Below are positions 51,494 through 62,061 of a stretch of DNA of 62,664 nt, in pieces (position 1 is the stretch's first letter; the number at the start of each line of letters is the position of its first letter). Origin of the DNA: Sulfurovum sp. (lineage in GTDB: Bacteria; Campylobacterota; Campylobacteria; Campylobacterales; Sulfurovaceae); NCBI GenBank assembly GCA_020721775.1, contig DYLZ01000002.1:1-62664 (forward strand), in the 5' to 3' direction. A program made the position numbers and the translations under genes. The notes below the pieces were generated by a model. That model was given only the letters and a program-made list of their open reading frames with translations, did not search any database and had not been told where the DNA came from.

Positions 51494-53455
51494 ATGTTTT
51501 GTGAATTTAAAGAACCAAATTATTCTACTTTTATATCCGAATTGGAAAATATTATAAATATCTACAATAAGGCTGTCCAAGAAATATCTGAGAGTGAAGA
51601 AATAGAATTTGTAAAAACTATAAAAATACTAGAAGAATTGGATGAAATATTAAATATTCATTTTACTCCCTTAAGTCATCTAAATAGCGTTATGAACAGT
51701 GAAGAAAATCAAAAAATCTATGAAGAAGCATTGCCGATTCTTTCATCATTTCATACTAAATTAGCACACAACAATGCTTTATACGAAAAACTAAAAACTA
51801 TAAATGCAAATTCAGACGAACAAAAACGCGTCATTAGTGAAAATATAAAAGACTTTAAACTCTCAGGGGTTGATCTGCCACAAACCACAAAAGAAAGATT
51901 AGAAGAGATAGACAGTAAACTAAGTCTGCTATCAAATCAGTTTTCTCAAAATCTCTTAAATGCAACAAATGCTTTTAGCTTAATTATAGAGAGTGAAAAA
52001 GATATTGAAAATATGCCACAAAATGCCATAGAGAGTGCAAAAATAGAAATAGACGGCAAAACATGCTACAAATTTACACTTCAAATGCCTAGCTATATAG
52101 CCTATATGACATATGGGCCAAATAGAAAAATAAGAGAGAGTTTATATCAAGCATACACAACTAGAGCACCCCAAAACTCACAAATTATAGATGAGATACT
52201 AGCTTTGAGAGATGAAAAGGCAAAGCTTCTTGGCTTTGAAAGTTACGCTTGGCTTGCTTTAGAAAAAAGAGACGCCGATACTCCAAATGATGTTATTGAA
52301 TTCTTGGAAAAAATAGCGAACATTGCAAAAACTTATGCCAAAAAAGAACTTGAAGAGCTAAGTAAATATGCTTATAAGCTTGATGGAATTGAAAAATTAG
52401 AGAGCTATGATATCGGATACTATAGTGAGAAACTAAAAAAAGAGTTATTTGATTTTGATGAAACTGAAGTTCAAGAATATTTTGAACAAGAAAGAGTGCT
52501 AATCGGACTTTTGGATATGGTATCAAATCTTTTTAATGTTAAATTTAAAAAGACAGATTTAAAACTTTGGCATAAATGCGTAAAAGTTTATGATATGTAT
52601 GAAAATAATAAGCCAAAAGCCAGACTATATTTTGATCTTGAAGCAAGAAAAGAAAAACGCGGCGGCGCTTGGATGCATGATTTTGAGACTCATTTTATTG
52701 ACTCAAAGGATAAAAAGCATCTTGCTTCGGCATTTATTGTATGCAACTTTTCACCAAAAACAGACACGATGCCATCGCTATTGAGGCACGATGATGTAGT
52801 TACATTATTTCACGAAATGGGACATGCTTTGCATCATATATTTAGCAATAATCAAGAAAGATCAATTTCCGGAATAAATGGCGTAGCATGGGATGTTGTG
52901 GAATTTCCATCGCAATTCCTAGAAAACTTTGCTTACAAAAAAGAGATTCTTAAAACTTTTGCAAAACACCACAAAACATTAGAAAGTATGCCTGATTGTT
53001 TATTGGAAAAAATAGAAAAGAGTAAAAATTTTCAAGCTTCACTTGGCATATTAAGACAACTTGAATTTGCTATGTTTGACATCAAACTTCATCTAAAACT
53101 ATATAATTCCGATGAAGCACAGATCCTTCTTGATGAAATTAGAAAAACAACATCTCTAATAACGCCGCCGAAATATAATAAATTTCAAAACGGTTTTAGC
53201 CATATTTTCGCCGGAGGATATGCTGCCGGATATTATAGCTATAAATGGGCGGAAGTTTTAAGCGCGGATGCATTTTTTGAATGCATAGATGAAAGTGGCA
53301 ATTTTAATAGATCAAAAGCTTTAGGGTATAAAGAAAATATTCTTGCAAAGGGGAGTTTAAATAATATGAGAGTATTATATGAAAAATGGCTTGGCAAAAC
53401 TCCTGATTTAGGCAATTTATTTAAACTATATGGCTTAGAAGGTAATCAAAAATGA
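51494..53455 (+). CDS. M3 family metallopeptidase (oligopeptidase A-like)
   Basis: LFHEMGHALHHIFS zinc site; start trimmed to 51494. Confidence 0.92.
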   Translation: MFCEFKEPNYSTFISELENIINIYNKAVQEISESEEIEFVKTIKILEELDEILNIHFTPLSHLNSVMNSEENQKIYEEALPILSSFHTKLAHNNALYEKLKTINANSDEQKRVISENIKDFKLSGVDLPQTTKERLEEIDSKLSLLSNQFSQNLLNATNAFSLIIESEKDIENMPQNAIESAKIEIDGKTCYKFTLQMPSYIAYMTYGPNRKIRESLYQAYTTRAPQNSQIIDEILALRDEKAKLLGFESYAWLALEKRDADTPNDVIEFLEKIANIAKTYAKKELEELSKYAYKLDGIEKLESYDIGYYSEKLKKELFDFDETEVQEYFEQERVLIGLLDMVSNLFNVKFKKTDLKLWHKCVKVYDMYENNKPKARLYFDLEARKEKRGGAWMHDFETHFIDSKDKKHLASAFIVCNFSPKTDTMPSLLRHDDVVTLFHEMGHALHHIFSNNQERSISGINGVAWDVVEFPSQFLENFAYKKEILKTFAKHHKTLESMPDCLLEKIEKSKNFQASLGILRQLEFAMFDIKLHLKLYNSDEAQILLDEIRKTTSLITPPKYNKFQNGFSHIFAGGYAAGYYSYKWAEVLSADAFFECIDESGNFNRSKALGYKENILAKGSLNNMRVLYEKWLGKTPDLGNLFKLYGLEGNQK

Positions 53456-53970
53456 AAGATTTTATATATTTAGTTTTAACTGCTTTGTTTATATTTTTAA
53501 TAATATTTTTGGGAATAATTTTTGGGAATACATTTTCCGAAAAAGCTACATTTTTAGAGCTTTTTATTTTGTATGGAAATTTACTTTTTATCGTCTGTCT
53601 GCTTATAGTTATAGCATATTTTGGATTTAAGTATTTTTCAATTTTCTTGGCAATAGTTTTTGCCGCAATTTTATCACTTAGCGGAGTGCAGAGTGCTTTT
53701 TTAGCCGCAATCATTACTTATATAATTTGGGGCATGATGTTTTCTATTCAAACTTTGCTTTTTAGCCAAGATATCCAAAGTGCCAAAGAGTGGTTTGCAA
53801 TTAGATATACCAAAAAAAGTTTTAGGCGTGAGTACTTATGGTTTTACCCATTATTATGGGTTTTTTATATTCTTCTTGAAATAATTCCGGATCTTATATA
53901 TAAAGATAAACTCGTTGCTTTTAAACCGTCAGATATACTAAAAAAAATGAATATTTTTTTAAAAAAATAA
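53452..53970 (+). CDS. Hypothetical membrane protein
   Basis: Several hydrophobic segments; overlaps the M3 peptidase end. Confidence 0.6.
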   Translation: MKDFIYLVLTALFIFLIIFLGIIFGNTFSEKATFLELFILYGNLLFIVCLLIVIAYFGFKYFSIFLAIVFAAILSLSGVQSAFLAAIITYIIWGMMFSIQTLLFSQDIQSAKEWFAIRYTKKSFRREYLWFYPLLWVFYILLEIIPDLIYKDKLVAFKPSDILKKMNIFLKK

Positions 53971-53978
53971 TTCATAAA

Positions 53979-54006
53979 ATCGGCAAGCAGTTTTTTACTT
54001 GCCGAT
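53979..54006. terminator. Stem-loop between convergent genes
   Basis: ATCGGCAAG-cagttttttA-CTTGCCGAT; argG stop lies in this region. Confidence 0.65.
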
Positions 54007-55260
54007 TATGAGATCTTTGATTCTTTGTGGCTGTTTTTTACCCTCTATGATAAATCTAAGGGCATTTAGTCTTATAAAACCTTCGGCATCTGCTTGATTA
54101 TATACATTATCCTCTTCAAAAGTAGAATGCGCTTCGCTATAAAGCGAATTGTCCGATCTTCTTCCAACAACCATCACATTGCCTTTGTAAAGTTTGACTC
54201 TCACTTCTCCATTTACTTGCTCTTGCGTTGCATCAATAGCTGCTTGAAGTGCTTTTCTCTCAGGAGACCACCAATAGCCTGTATAAATAAGTTTTGCATA
54301 GCGCGGCATCAATTCATCTTTCAAATGAGCTTCTTCCCTATCTAGTGTGATCGATTCTATTGCTCTGTGAGCTTTTAGCATGATAGTGCCGCCCGGTGTC
54401 TCATAGCATCCTCTTGCTTTCATTCCTACATATCTATTTTCAACTATATCTATTCTGCCGATGCCGTGCTTGTTACCATAATCATTTAATGTTTTAAGCA
54501 ATGTTGCAGGAGACATTTTTTCACCATTAATTGCTACAGGATCGCCTTTTTTGTACTCTATAGTTATATATTCTGCCTCATCGGGAGCATTCTCAGGACT
54601 ATTTGTCCATAGCCACATATTCTCTTCCGGCTCATTATTTGGATTTTCCAAATGAAGTCCCTCATATGATATATGAAGCAAATTTGCATCCATTGAGTAT
54701 GGACTAACTACCGGATTACCATTTTCGTCAAGATGTTTTTTTGAAATTTCTATACCATTCTCTTTTGCATACGCCAAAAGCTTTTCACGGCTATTTAAAT
54801 CCCATTCTCTCCATGGAGCAATTACTGTTATATCAGGATTTAAAGCCAAATAGCCGAGTTCAAACCTTATTTGGTCATTTCCTTTTCCGGTAGCTCCATG
54901 GCTTACGGCATCAGCGCCTGTTTGCTGCGCAATTTCGATCTGCTTTTTTGCAATAAGAGGTCTAGCGATAGAAGTGCCTAGCAGATATTCGCCTTCGTAT
55001 ATTGCATTTGCTCTAAACATTGGAAATACAAAATCTTTTACAAACTCTTCTCTTAAATCCAGTATAAATATATTTTCAGGTTTTATACCAAGTTTTAAAG
55101 CCTTCTCTCTTGCAGGCTCTACCTCTTCGCCCTGCCCTAGATCTGCAGTGAATGTAACGACTTCACAGTTGTATTCATCTTGAAGCCATTTTAGTATTAT
55201 ACTCGTATCAAGCCCGCCACTATAAGCCAACACTACTTTTTTGATAGATTTTTTTGCCAT
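53995..55260 (-). CDS. argG: Argininosuccinate synthase
   Basis: [30 protein letters not shown]. Confidence 0.96.
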   Translation of the reverse strand: MAKKSIKKVVLAYSGGLDTSIILKWLQDEYNCEVVTFTADLGQGEEVEPAREKALKLGIKPENIFILDLREEFVKDFVFPMFRANAIYEGEYLLGTSIARPLIAKKQIEIAQQTGADAVSHGATGKGNDQIRFELGYLALNPDITVIAPWREWDLNSREKLLAYAKENGIEISKKHLDENGNPVVSPYSMDANLLHISYEGLHLENPNNEPEENMWLWTNSPENAPDEAEYITIEYKKGDPVAINGEKMSPATLLKTLNDYGNKHGIGRIDIVENRYVGMKARGCYETPGGTIMLKAHRAIESITLDREEAHLKDELMPRYAKLIYTGYWWSPERKALQAAIDATQEQVNGEVRVKLYKGNVMVVGRRSDNSLYSEAHSTFEEDNVYNQADAEGFIRLNALRFIIEGKKQPQRIKDLIIGK

Positions 55261-55389
55261 TTTAAAGCCTTTTTAAAAAATTATTCGTGATTTTAGCAAA
55301 AGATTGGTAATAGAGTGTTTATGGTCTCTTTTGAGATATGTTTATAATTACTTTTGATATAATTAATAAAACATTATCGGAGCAAACAG

Positions 55390-56169
55390 ATGAAACTGGG
55401 CGTAAATATAGATCATATAGCAGTTTTAAGAGAAGCAAGAAAAATAAACGATCCAAATCCGCTAAATGCGGTTCCTATCTGCGAGCTTGCTGGCGCCGAT
55501 CAGATAACCGTTCATTTAAGGGAAGACAGAAGGCACATACAAGATAATGATATTATTGACATTATTAGACTTTCATCATTGCCTGTAAATTTAGAGTGTG
55601 CTGTTGCTCCCGAGATCATAAATATCGTCTGTTCTCTCAAACCTCACCGAGCAACAATAGTGCCTGAAAAAAGAGCGGAAGTCACGACAGAAGGCGGGCT
55701 TGCTCTTGAAGACAACTTTAACACTATAAAAGATGCAATTTTGAAACTGCAAGAAAACGACATTGAAGTTTCTCTTTTTATAGATCCAAGCATTAAAAAT
55801 GTTGAGTTATCAAAAGATCTGGGAGTTCAGTGGGTAGAATTTCATACGGGTCGCTATGCAAATATATACGCCATGCTCTATGGGGGGCTAGCAAATTCTC
55901 ATCACTCTATAAAGAGCCTAGATCTGCCAAGAAACGAACTTGAAATAATGCTCTCCAATGAATTAGAATGCATAAAAGATGTAACTAAACTTGCCTCATC
56001 TATAAATCTAAAAGTTGCGGCAGGTCATGGTTTAAACTATCATAATGTAAAACAAATAGCGCAAATAGAGCAAATAGAAGAGCTTAATATCGGTCAAAGC
56101 ATCATAGCAAGATCGATATTCACAGGTTTGGAAAAAGCTATAAAAGATATGATAGAATGCATAAAGTAA
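55390..56169 (+). CDS. pdxJ: Pyridoxine 5'-phosphate synthase
   Basis: KLGVNIDHIAVLREARKINDPNPL; TVHLREDRRHI. Confidence 0.95.
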   Translation: MKLGVNIDHIAVLREARKINDPNPLNAVPICELAGADQITVHLREDRRHIQDNDIIDIIRLSSLPVNLECAVAPEIINIVCSLKPHRATIVPEKRAEVTTEGGLALEDNFNTIKDAILKLQENDIEVSLFIDPSIKNVELSKDLGVQWVEFHTGRYANIYAMLYGGLANSHHSIKSLDLPRNELEIMLSNELECIKDVTKLASSINLKVAAGHGLNYHNVKQIAQIEQIEELNIGQSIIARSIFTGLEKAIKDMIECIK

Positions 56170-57089
56170 AAAAAGTTGCCATTAGTGTCGGCGATCTAAA
56201 CGGTATCGGCATAGAATTGATTTTAAAAAATCATGATATTGTCTCAAAAATGATCGAGCCGTTTTATATCATTGATAAAGAAATGCTTTATCAAGTTTGC
56301 AAATTGCTTGATATTGATATACCGTCAAATTTCAAAACTATTTCTCCAAACTCAAAATATTTCAATATACAAAGCGGCGAAATATCAAAAGAGAGCGGCG
56401 CATACAGTTTTGACTCGTTTAAAAAAGCTGTTGAATTGGCGCAAAATAATGAAGTCGATGCTATATGCACTTTACCAATTCATAAAAAAGCATGGGAACT
56501 TGCAGGAGTGCCTTACAAAGGACATACGGATGCTTTGAGAGATTTTTGCAACACAGATGCTATTATGATGCTTGGATGTCCAAAACTTTATGTTGCTCTG
56601 TTTACGGAGCATATACCTCTAAAGAGTGTTCCAAATGCTTTAACATTTGGAAAATTAGAAAAATTTTTGCTTGATTTTTACAGTTCTGCAAAACCTAATA
56701 GCATAGTTGGGGTACTTGGACTCAATCCACATGCCGGAGACGGCGGGGTTTTGGGAAATGAAGAAGAAATTATCACGAGCGCAATACTTGGCGCAAATGA
56801 AAAAATAGGCAATAAAATTTATAATCCAACTCCGCTTGTACCCGACATTGCCTTTACACCTAATGTGCGTAAAAATTATAAATATCTTATTGCGATGTAT
56901 CATGATCAAGGTTTGGCGCCGCTAAAAGCGCTATACTTTGATGAAAGTATCAATGTATCTCTTAACTTGCCGTTTTTGAGGGTTTCGGTTGATCACGGAA
57001 CTGCATTTGATAAAGCTTATAAAAAGGCAGACATTAGCGGAGCAAGCTATATAAATGCTATAAAATATATAATTGAATCCTCTGAATAA
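56157..57089 (+). CDS. pdxA: 4-hydroxythreonine-4-phosphate dehydrogenase
   Basis: ISVGDLNGIGIELILK; GHTDALRDF; GLNPHAGDGG; YHDQGLAPLKAL. Confidence 0.94.
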   Translation: MHKVKKVAISVGDLNGIGIELILKNHDIVSKMIEPFYIIDKEMLYQVCKLLDIDIPSNFKTISPNSKYFNIQSGEISKESGAYSFDSFKKAVELAQNNEVDAICTLPIHKKAWELAGVPYKGHTDALRDFCNTDAIMMLGCPKLYVALFTEHIPLKSVPNALTFGKLEKFLLDFYSSAKPNSIVGVLGLNPHAGDGGVLGNEEEIITSAILGANEKIGNKIYNPTPLVPDIAFTPNVRKNYKYLIAMYHDQGLAPLKALYFDESINVSLNLPFLRVSVDHGTAFDKAYKKADISGASYINAIKYIIESSE

Positions 57090-57189
57090 ATCCTGATAGA
57101 CAATTTTGCCAGGCATGTCGAAGGCGTTAGCTAGCGAAGTTCCCGTCGTGGCAAACTCTTGGCTTGAATGGCTTGTTCAGAGGGTTCAA
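57073..57189 (+). repeat. Dispersed MITE-like inverted-repeat element, copy 3 (overlaps the pdxA 3' end)
   Basis: TTGAATCCTCTGAATAAATCCTGATAGACAATTTTGCCAGGCATGTCGAAGGCGTTAGCTAGCG...GTGGCAAACTCTTGGCTTGAATGGCTTGTTCAGAGGGTTCAA. Confidence 0.9.
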
Positions 57190-57194
57190 CTGAT

Positions 57195-57413
57195 TTAAAA
57201 TAAACCGGATTCTCCTGCTTCAATTACACAATCCTCATTCATATTTAAAGCTAGTTTTTCCATACAATCCTTGCAAATATATCTATATGAGTGCATATCG
57301 TAATATATGGTTTCACCCTCTTCAAAGGTCTTGTAACACAATCCGCATACATTTGTAACTCTTAACAGTATATTGTTTGTTGCATCCTGCTCTACAAAAC
57401 ATTGCGTATTCAT
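57195..57413 (-). CDS. Small cysteine-rich (zinc-ribbon-like) hypothetical protein
   Basis: CGLCYKTFEEGETIYYDMHSYRYICKDC. Confidence 0.65.
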   Translation of the reverse strand: MNTQCFVEQDATNNILLRVTNVCGLCYKTFEEGETIYYDMHSYRYICKDCMEKLALNMNEDCVIEAGESGLF

Positions 57414-57426
57414 TACATTTCCTTTG

Positions 57427-57903
57427 TTATAGTTTTTCTAGCATCTCTTTGGCAATTTTACAATTCTCATCAAGCGTAAGAGCTTTTTGAAAATAATATT
57501 TTGCATCTTCAAATTTTCCCGTCTCAAAATAAACAGTACCAAATCCGCATATTACATCCACATTTTTATTATCAATGATATATGCGCTTCTTAAAGCTTT
57601 CATAGCCTCTTCATAATCTTTTTTTCCAATAGATTCATTTGCGCTAAAAATGAGCTCATCTATCTTTGATAGAATCGGTTTAGTTTTTGCAAATATTTTT
57701 TCAGGATTACTTAAGCCGCCTATTTGCTCATTTGATAATTTGGTTTCATAATCTATTCCTCTTTTTGGATAATTGCCGCTATACAGCTGTTTAAAAAAAA
57801 TAACAAGTATAGCAACAGCAACAAATATAAGTATGATCTGAAAAAGCGACATAGAAACTCCTATCCATTTATAGTATAATAGAAAAAAATAACTTAAAAT
57901 CAA
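57427..57903 (-). CDS. TM + TPR-repeat protein
   Basis: AMKALRSAYIIDNKNVDVICGFGTVYFETGKFEDAKYYFQKALTLDENCKIAKEML. Confidence 0.7.
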   Translation of the reverse strand: MILSYFFLLYYKWIGVSMSLFQIILIFVAVAILVIFFKQLYSGNYPKRGIDYETKLSNEQIGGLSNPEKIFAKTKPILSKIDELIFSANESIGKKDYEEAMKALRSAYIIDNKNVDVICGFGTVYFETGKFEDAKYYFQKALTLDENCKIAKEMLEKL

Positions 57904-57983
57904 AAAAACAATATTATATCGAGCAGTGTTATTTCACCGCCACCCTAATCTCATAGGAATCCACAAAAAATATTTTTATAAAA

Positions 57984-58781
57984 CTATTTCATGCCGTACT
58001 TTAGATCAGAGATTGCCTTAGTAATATTGTCTTGCCTCATAAAATGCTCGCCTACCAAAAAGGCATCTGCGCCTATTTTAGAAAGCTCCACAACAGTATC
58101 ATGGTTATCTATACCACTTTCGGCTACTATAATCTTGCCGTTTGGAATAAGTGGAATCAGTTTTTCACTCAGACTCATATCCATCTCAAATGTCTCAAGA
58201 TTTCTATGATTTATACCGACTATATCGGCACCCGCAAACATAGCTTTTATAAGATCACTTTTATCATGTAATTCTACCAGCACATCAAGTCCTAAATGCC
58301 TTGCATATTCATAAAGCTCTTTTAGCTCTTTTTTACTTAAAGCCGCGGCTATCAAAAGTACAAAATCTGCTCCATACACAAGCGCTTCTACCAGCTGATA
58401 TTTGTCCACTATAAAATCTTTTCTCAAAAGCGGCAAAGAAGAATATCTGCGAATCATCCCTAAATATTCCTTATCACCTTTAAAAAAATGCGGCTCAGTC
58501 AATATCGACAAAGCATCTGCGCCGCCTTTTTCATAGGCCTGCGCTATAGATATAGGATCAAAATCTTCCCTAATTATTCCCTTGCTAGGACTTGCTTTTT
58601 TTACCTCGGCTATAATTCTATATGGATTTTGGGGTGTAGATCTAAGGGCGGATTTGACATCTTTTGGAATAAAGGGGTTGTATGCCAAAGATCGCCCAAG
58701 CCAATCAATCGGAAATTCAACTTTTCTTTTTTCCAGATCGTCTTTTGTGACTCTGATAATTTCTTGTAATATCTTAGACAT
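57984..58781 (-). CDS. trpC: Indole-3-glycerol phosphate synthase
   Basis: [49 protein letters not shown]. Confidence 0.95.
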   Translation of the reverse strand: MSKILQEIIRVTKDDLEKRKVEFPIDWLGRSLAYNPFIPKDVKSALRSTPQNPYRIIAEVKKASPSKGIIREDFDPISIAQAYEKGGADALSILTEPHFFKGDKEYLGMIRRYSSLPLLRKDFIVDKYQLVEALVYGADFVLLIAAALSKKELKELYEYARHLGLDVLVELHDKSDLIKAMFAGADIVGINHRNLETFEMDMSLSEKLIPLIPNGKIIVAESGIDNHDTVVELSKIGADAFLVGEHFMRQDNITKAISDLKYGMK

Positions 58782-59501
58782 CTATATTTTACCTTTTGCG
58801 CTGTTTTTTAACTTTTCAATCTCATGCAGTTTTTGCTCAACTGCCTGGTTGCTTCCAAATTTTTGTATATGTGATTTTAAAAGAGTGATTGCCTGTTCAT
58901 GCTCTCCATACATATCCGAAAGAATTGAGGCTATTCTCAAAAGTATATCTTCTCTGCTTGTTTCGTCATATATCTTCTTAAGGAGTTCAAGGGCTTTGTT
59001 TGGTTCATTTGAATAAAGATAGGCATCGCTGGCTATCTCAAGATCTGTATAATCATTTGAAATTTGTGTCAATCTTCCGGCCTCGCTGCTCGCAAGGTCA
59101 AATTTACTTTGCATCAAATGCAGTGTCAATATGAGCTTAAGCACATCTTTATCATTTGGATCTTGAGCATAAAGAATATCAAGCTCTTTGCCGGATATTT
59201 CCAAATCCCGATTTAGCAAAAGTGAAAGATGTATCTTTTTGAGTTGATATACTTTTGCTTTTGTCTCCTGATATAGTTTTGAAAAAACTTTATAACTATT
59301 TGCCAGATCTCCATTCTCTTCATACCACAATCCATGCATGATCTTATCATCTTCTGTCGTAATATCAAGATTCATAGGCTCAGATACAATCTCTTCTTTT
59401 TTACTATCAATAACTTTATGCATTATCTTTATAGCGATAAAAAAAATGGCGGTAACAAACAAAAATGATAAAAATATTGTGACTAAACGATTCCTGGACA
59501 C
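58782..59501 (-). CDS. TM + TPR-like hypothetical protein
   Basis: N-terminal TM followed by TPR-like helices. Confidence 0.6.
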   Translation of the reverse strand: MSRNRLVTIFLSFLFVTAIFFIAIKIMHKVIDSKKEEIVSEPMNLDITTEDDKIMHGLWYEENGDLANSYKVFSKLYQETKAKVYQLKKIHLSLLLNRDLEISGKELDILYAQDPNDKDVLKLILTLHLMQSKFDLASSEAGRLTQISNDYTDLEIASDAYLYSNEPNKALELLKKIYDETSREDILLRIASILSDMYGEHEQAITLLKSHIQKFGSNQAVEQKLHEIEKLKNSAKGKI

Positions 59502-59863
59502 TCGTCTCTTACCTCTTGTTCATTTTTTTTAAATTGTTCCCAAAAAGGGAATGTTCTGCATTGCATAGGCCTTACTTCGTAAATACCGCACTGCTCTTTT
59601 TCTTCATCAAAAAATATGCAAGCATAATCATTTTCGCCCAACTTCTTTTCGTTCAAAGAGTACCTATGTCCTACTTTTTTAATGTGCATTATAGCAAAAT
59701 CCTCTATCTCCATAGCTAAAAATTTAGATATTGCTTCAATATCTTCATGTTTTACCCAAATATATCCACTCTCTCCCCTGCAACACTTACCGCCACAAGT
59801 AGCGCATTTTGAAGGATCAAAGCAGTATCCATACCCTTGCTTGGACATAAATGTATCACTCAT
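59483..59863 (-). CDS. YkgJ-family cysteine cluster protein
   Basis: CATCGGKCCRGESGYIWV; CGIYEVRPMQCRTFPFW. Confidence 0.88.
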   Translation of the reverse strand: MSDTFMSKQGYGYCFDPSKCATCGGKCCRGESGYIWVKHEDIEAISKFLAMEIEDFAIMHIKKVGHRYSLNEKKLGENDYACIFFDEEKEQCGIYEVRPMQCRTFPFWEQFKKNEQEVRDECPGIV

Positions 59864-60557
59864 GCATTTCTCCTTTTATACTATGTAAAGATGCAAACCT
59901 AAAAGCCTCTTTTGCCTCTTTGCCGTACTCATCATTATCTTCAAAAACGACTAATGGCTTAACAACTTTGGCAGCTGCTTTAGAGTTATGCCTGCAAGCT
60001 ATCATTACAAGTTTTGAATCTTTATCTTTTTTAGAATGAACAAATCTTATCACCTCCGGTGTCAGATGGTATTTCCTTGCAAAATACAATACATCAACTA
60101 TTTGCTTAGAGTCATAACAAAAATAAAACCTCCCTTGCGGAGTAAGTATCTTATGGACTTTTCTAAAAAAATCCTCCAATGGAAGATGATGAGCATATCT
60201 AGCGATATTTATGATAGTTTCACTGCTTTGCAGTACATTTGGACTATAAAACGGCGGATTTGAGATAATGGTGTCAAATTTAATTTTTGGCTCAAAATCT
60301 AAAAAATTATCATTATACACATCAACTTCTATGTTATTTATGGCAAAGTTGTGTTTTGCAAAATTTATCATATGCGGCTGCTTATCTATGATACTGATCT
60401 TTATATTAAATTCTCTTGCAAGAATTAGTGATAGCACGCCTATACCGCATCCCACATCAAGCACTCTTCCGCTCGGCTTAAAGGATGCGATAAAATGCGC
60501 TAAAAAAATAGAATCACTATTGTAACAATAACCGTTTGGCGATTGATAAAGAAGCAT
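59856..60557 (-). CDS. tRNA1(Val) (adenine-N6)-methyltransferase-like protein
   Basis: GRVLDVGCGIGVLSLILA; IISNPPFYSP. Confidence 0.82.
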   Translation of the reverse strand: MLLYQSPNGYCYNSDSIFLAHFIASFKPSGRVLDVGCGIGVLSLILAREFNIKISIIDKQPHMINFAKHNFAINNIEVDVYNDNFLDFEPKIKFDTIISNPPFYSPNVLQSSETIINIARYAHHLPLEDFFRKVHKILTPQGRFYFCYDSKQIVDVLYFARKYHLTPEVIRFVHSKKDKDSKLVMIACRHNSKAAAKVVKPLVVFEDNDEYGKEAKEAFRFASLHSIKGEMHE

Positions 60558-60609
60558 TATTTAATCTTTTTTGGTGTAATTTTACTACAAAATTAGTATA
60601 ATCGCGGTT

Positions 60610-61371
60610 ATGAATAGAGATGATTTACTAAACCCGCCTTCAACAGACTTTTCTATGATAGATTATGAGTGCGCTTATCTTCCAAATAAACTTGTTAGAA
60701 TGCACTATAAATATGTCATAAAGCCAAATCAAACTTTTGCCACGGCAGTTATACAAAGGGGATGGAGAAGATTTGGCAGATACTATTTTCATCCGGTCTG
60801 TCAAGGATGCAATGAGTGCAAGAGTCTCAGAATAAATGTTGATGATTTTACGCCAAGCAAAAGTCAAAAAAAAGCTATCAAAAGAAATCAAGCCACCAAG
60901 GTCATCATACAAACACCGACGGTTACAAATCATCATTTGGAGCTTTACAACAAATATCATTTTTTCAAACAAAAAAAAGACGGCTGGAGGCATAAAAAGA
61001 TAAACGGCAAAGAGTATTTTGAAAATTTTGTAGATGGAGCAAGCAATTTTGCTAGAGAAGTTTTGTATTTTCAAGATGAAAAACTCATTGGTGTTGACCT
61101 TATAGATATACTTGATGACGGTATCAGCTCCATATACTGCTACTACGACCCTGACTTTTCACATCTCTCCATCGGCACTTTTTCGCTTCTTTATCAAGTT
61201 GCGTTGGCAAAAAGTATGGCTTTATCATGGATATATTTAGGTTACTGGGTGGATGGATGCAAAGCGTTCAGATACAAAACTAACTTCCAACCGCAAGAGA
61301 TACTCGACGGCTTCCCACCAATCGACCAAGAACCAAATTGGGTGGGGTTTAAGGATAAGAATAGAATATAG
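60610..61371 (+). CDS. Arginyl/leucyl-tRNA-protein transferase (Ate1/Bpt-like)
   Basis: CQGCNECKSLRINVDDFTPSKSQKKAIKRN; GTFSLLYQVALAKSMALSWIYLGYWVDGCKAFRYKTNFQP. Confidence 0.9.
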   Translation: MNRDDLLNPPSTDFSMIDYECAYLPNKLVRMHYKYVIKPNQTFATAVIQRGWRRFGRYYFHPVCQGCNECKSLRINVDDFTPSKSQKKAIKRNQATKVIIQTPTVTNHHLELYNKYHFFKQKKDGWRHKKINGKEYFENFVDGASNFAREVLYFQDEKLIGVDLIDILDDGISSIYCYYDPDFSHLSIGTFSLLYQVALAKSMALSWIYLGYWVDGCKAFRYKTNFQPQEILDGFPPIDQEPNWVGFKDKNRI

Positions 61372-61504
61372 TACAATAACTTTAACAAAATTAATATCAT
61401 TTTCGATATTAGGATACAATTTGCCGTCAAGGCTTAGTTTTTCATAGATTAAATTATAATTATTTTTTGTTTTATAGTTTTAAGGTTTTTATATGTATGC
61501 GTTA

Positions 61505-61513
61505 TGGTATAAT
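61505..61513 (+). promoter_or_regulatory. Extended -10 promoter element (TGGTATAAT)
   Basis: Perfect TGnTATAAT on the + strand in an intergenic region, reading towards the 3' end of the BECR-like gene. Confidence 0.6.
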
Positions 61514-61519
61514 ATATAA

Positions 61520-61611
61520 AATTGACTTCTACCAAGTGTTGTAGTCCTACAAAAGGCTTTTAGCTTCTGTGCCAGAGAAGGTCGAAAGACCGTGAAAAAC
61601 AGAGGCTTTCA
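61520..61611 (+). ncRNA. Candidate structured small RNA, antisense to the 3' end of the BECR-like gene
   Basis: UUGUA-guCC-UACAA hairpin (61539-61552); AGCUUCUGU/ACAGAGGCU outer stem (61562-61570/61599-61607) enclosing GGUC-GAAA-GACC GNRA hairpin (61580-61591); follows the perfect extended -10. Confidence 0.45.
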
Positions 61612-62061
61612 AAACTTCCATTTAGGTCCTTTCTTAATCAAATCAATAGCTTTTTCACCTTTCCCATTTATACCATCTGCAACATAAGCAGTAATGAATT
61701 TTGCTTTTTTTGTATCTTTTCTATCTATTCCAATTATCACTGCATAATCATCAACGCATATAGCTACTCGACGAGTATTGTCATATCTTTTTGTTTTTGA
61801 ATTATATCCTATATATAATTGAGCTTGAGGATTTTCTAAAACCCATTTTATCCAATAAATTCGATTTGCTCTTTTGTACGAAAAAACTAATTTATCTTTT
61901 TCTTTTCGATTTTTACTTTCATAAAAAGCATGGTCAAAATCACTGACATAAAATTTTACACTGATTCCATCGAAAGTTAAAACGGGAGATGTGCAGTAAA
62001 ATTTTCGATAGATATTTTTATAAAAACCAATCTCTTGATTTTCGATAAAACTACAAAGCAA
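61609..62061 (-). CDS. BECR-fold-like (PBECR-type) putative nuclease
   Basis: FSYKRANRIYWIKWVLENPQAQLYIGY...RRVAICVDDYAVIIGIDRKDTKKAKFITAYVADG pattern; TTG start with AGGA upstream, abutting the DUF3800-like stop. Confidence 0.55.
   Translation of the reverse strand: MLCSFIENQEIGFYKNIYRKFYCTSPVLTFDGISVKFYVSDFDHAFYESKNRKEKDKLVFSYKRANRIYWIKWVLENPQAQLYIGYNSKTKRYDNTRRVAICVDDYAVIIGIDRKDTKKAKFITAYVADGINGKGEKAIDLIKKGPKWKF

Noticed and set aside
61253-61447. 64-aa + strand ORF overlapping the aminoacyltransferase end
   Set aside because: Out-of-frame overlap with a well-supported CDS, no RBS; not credible.
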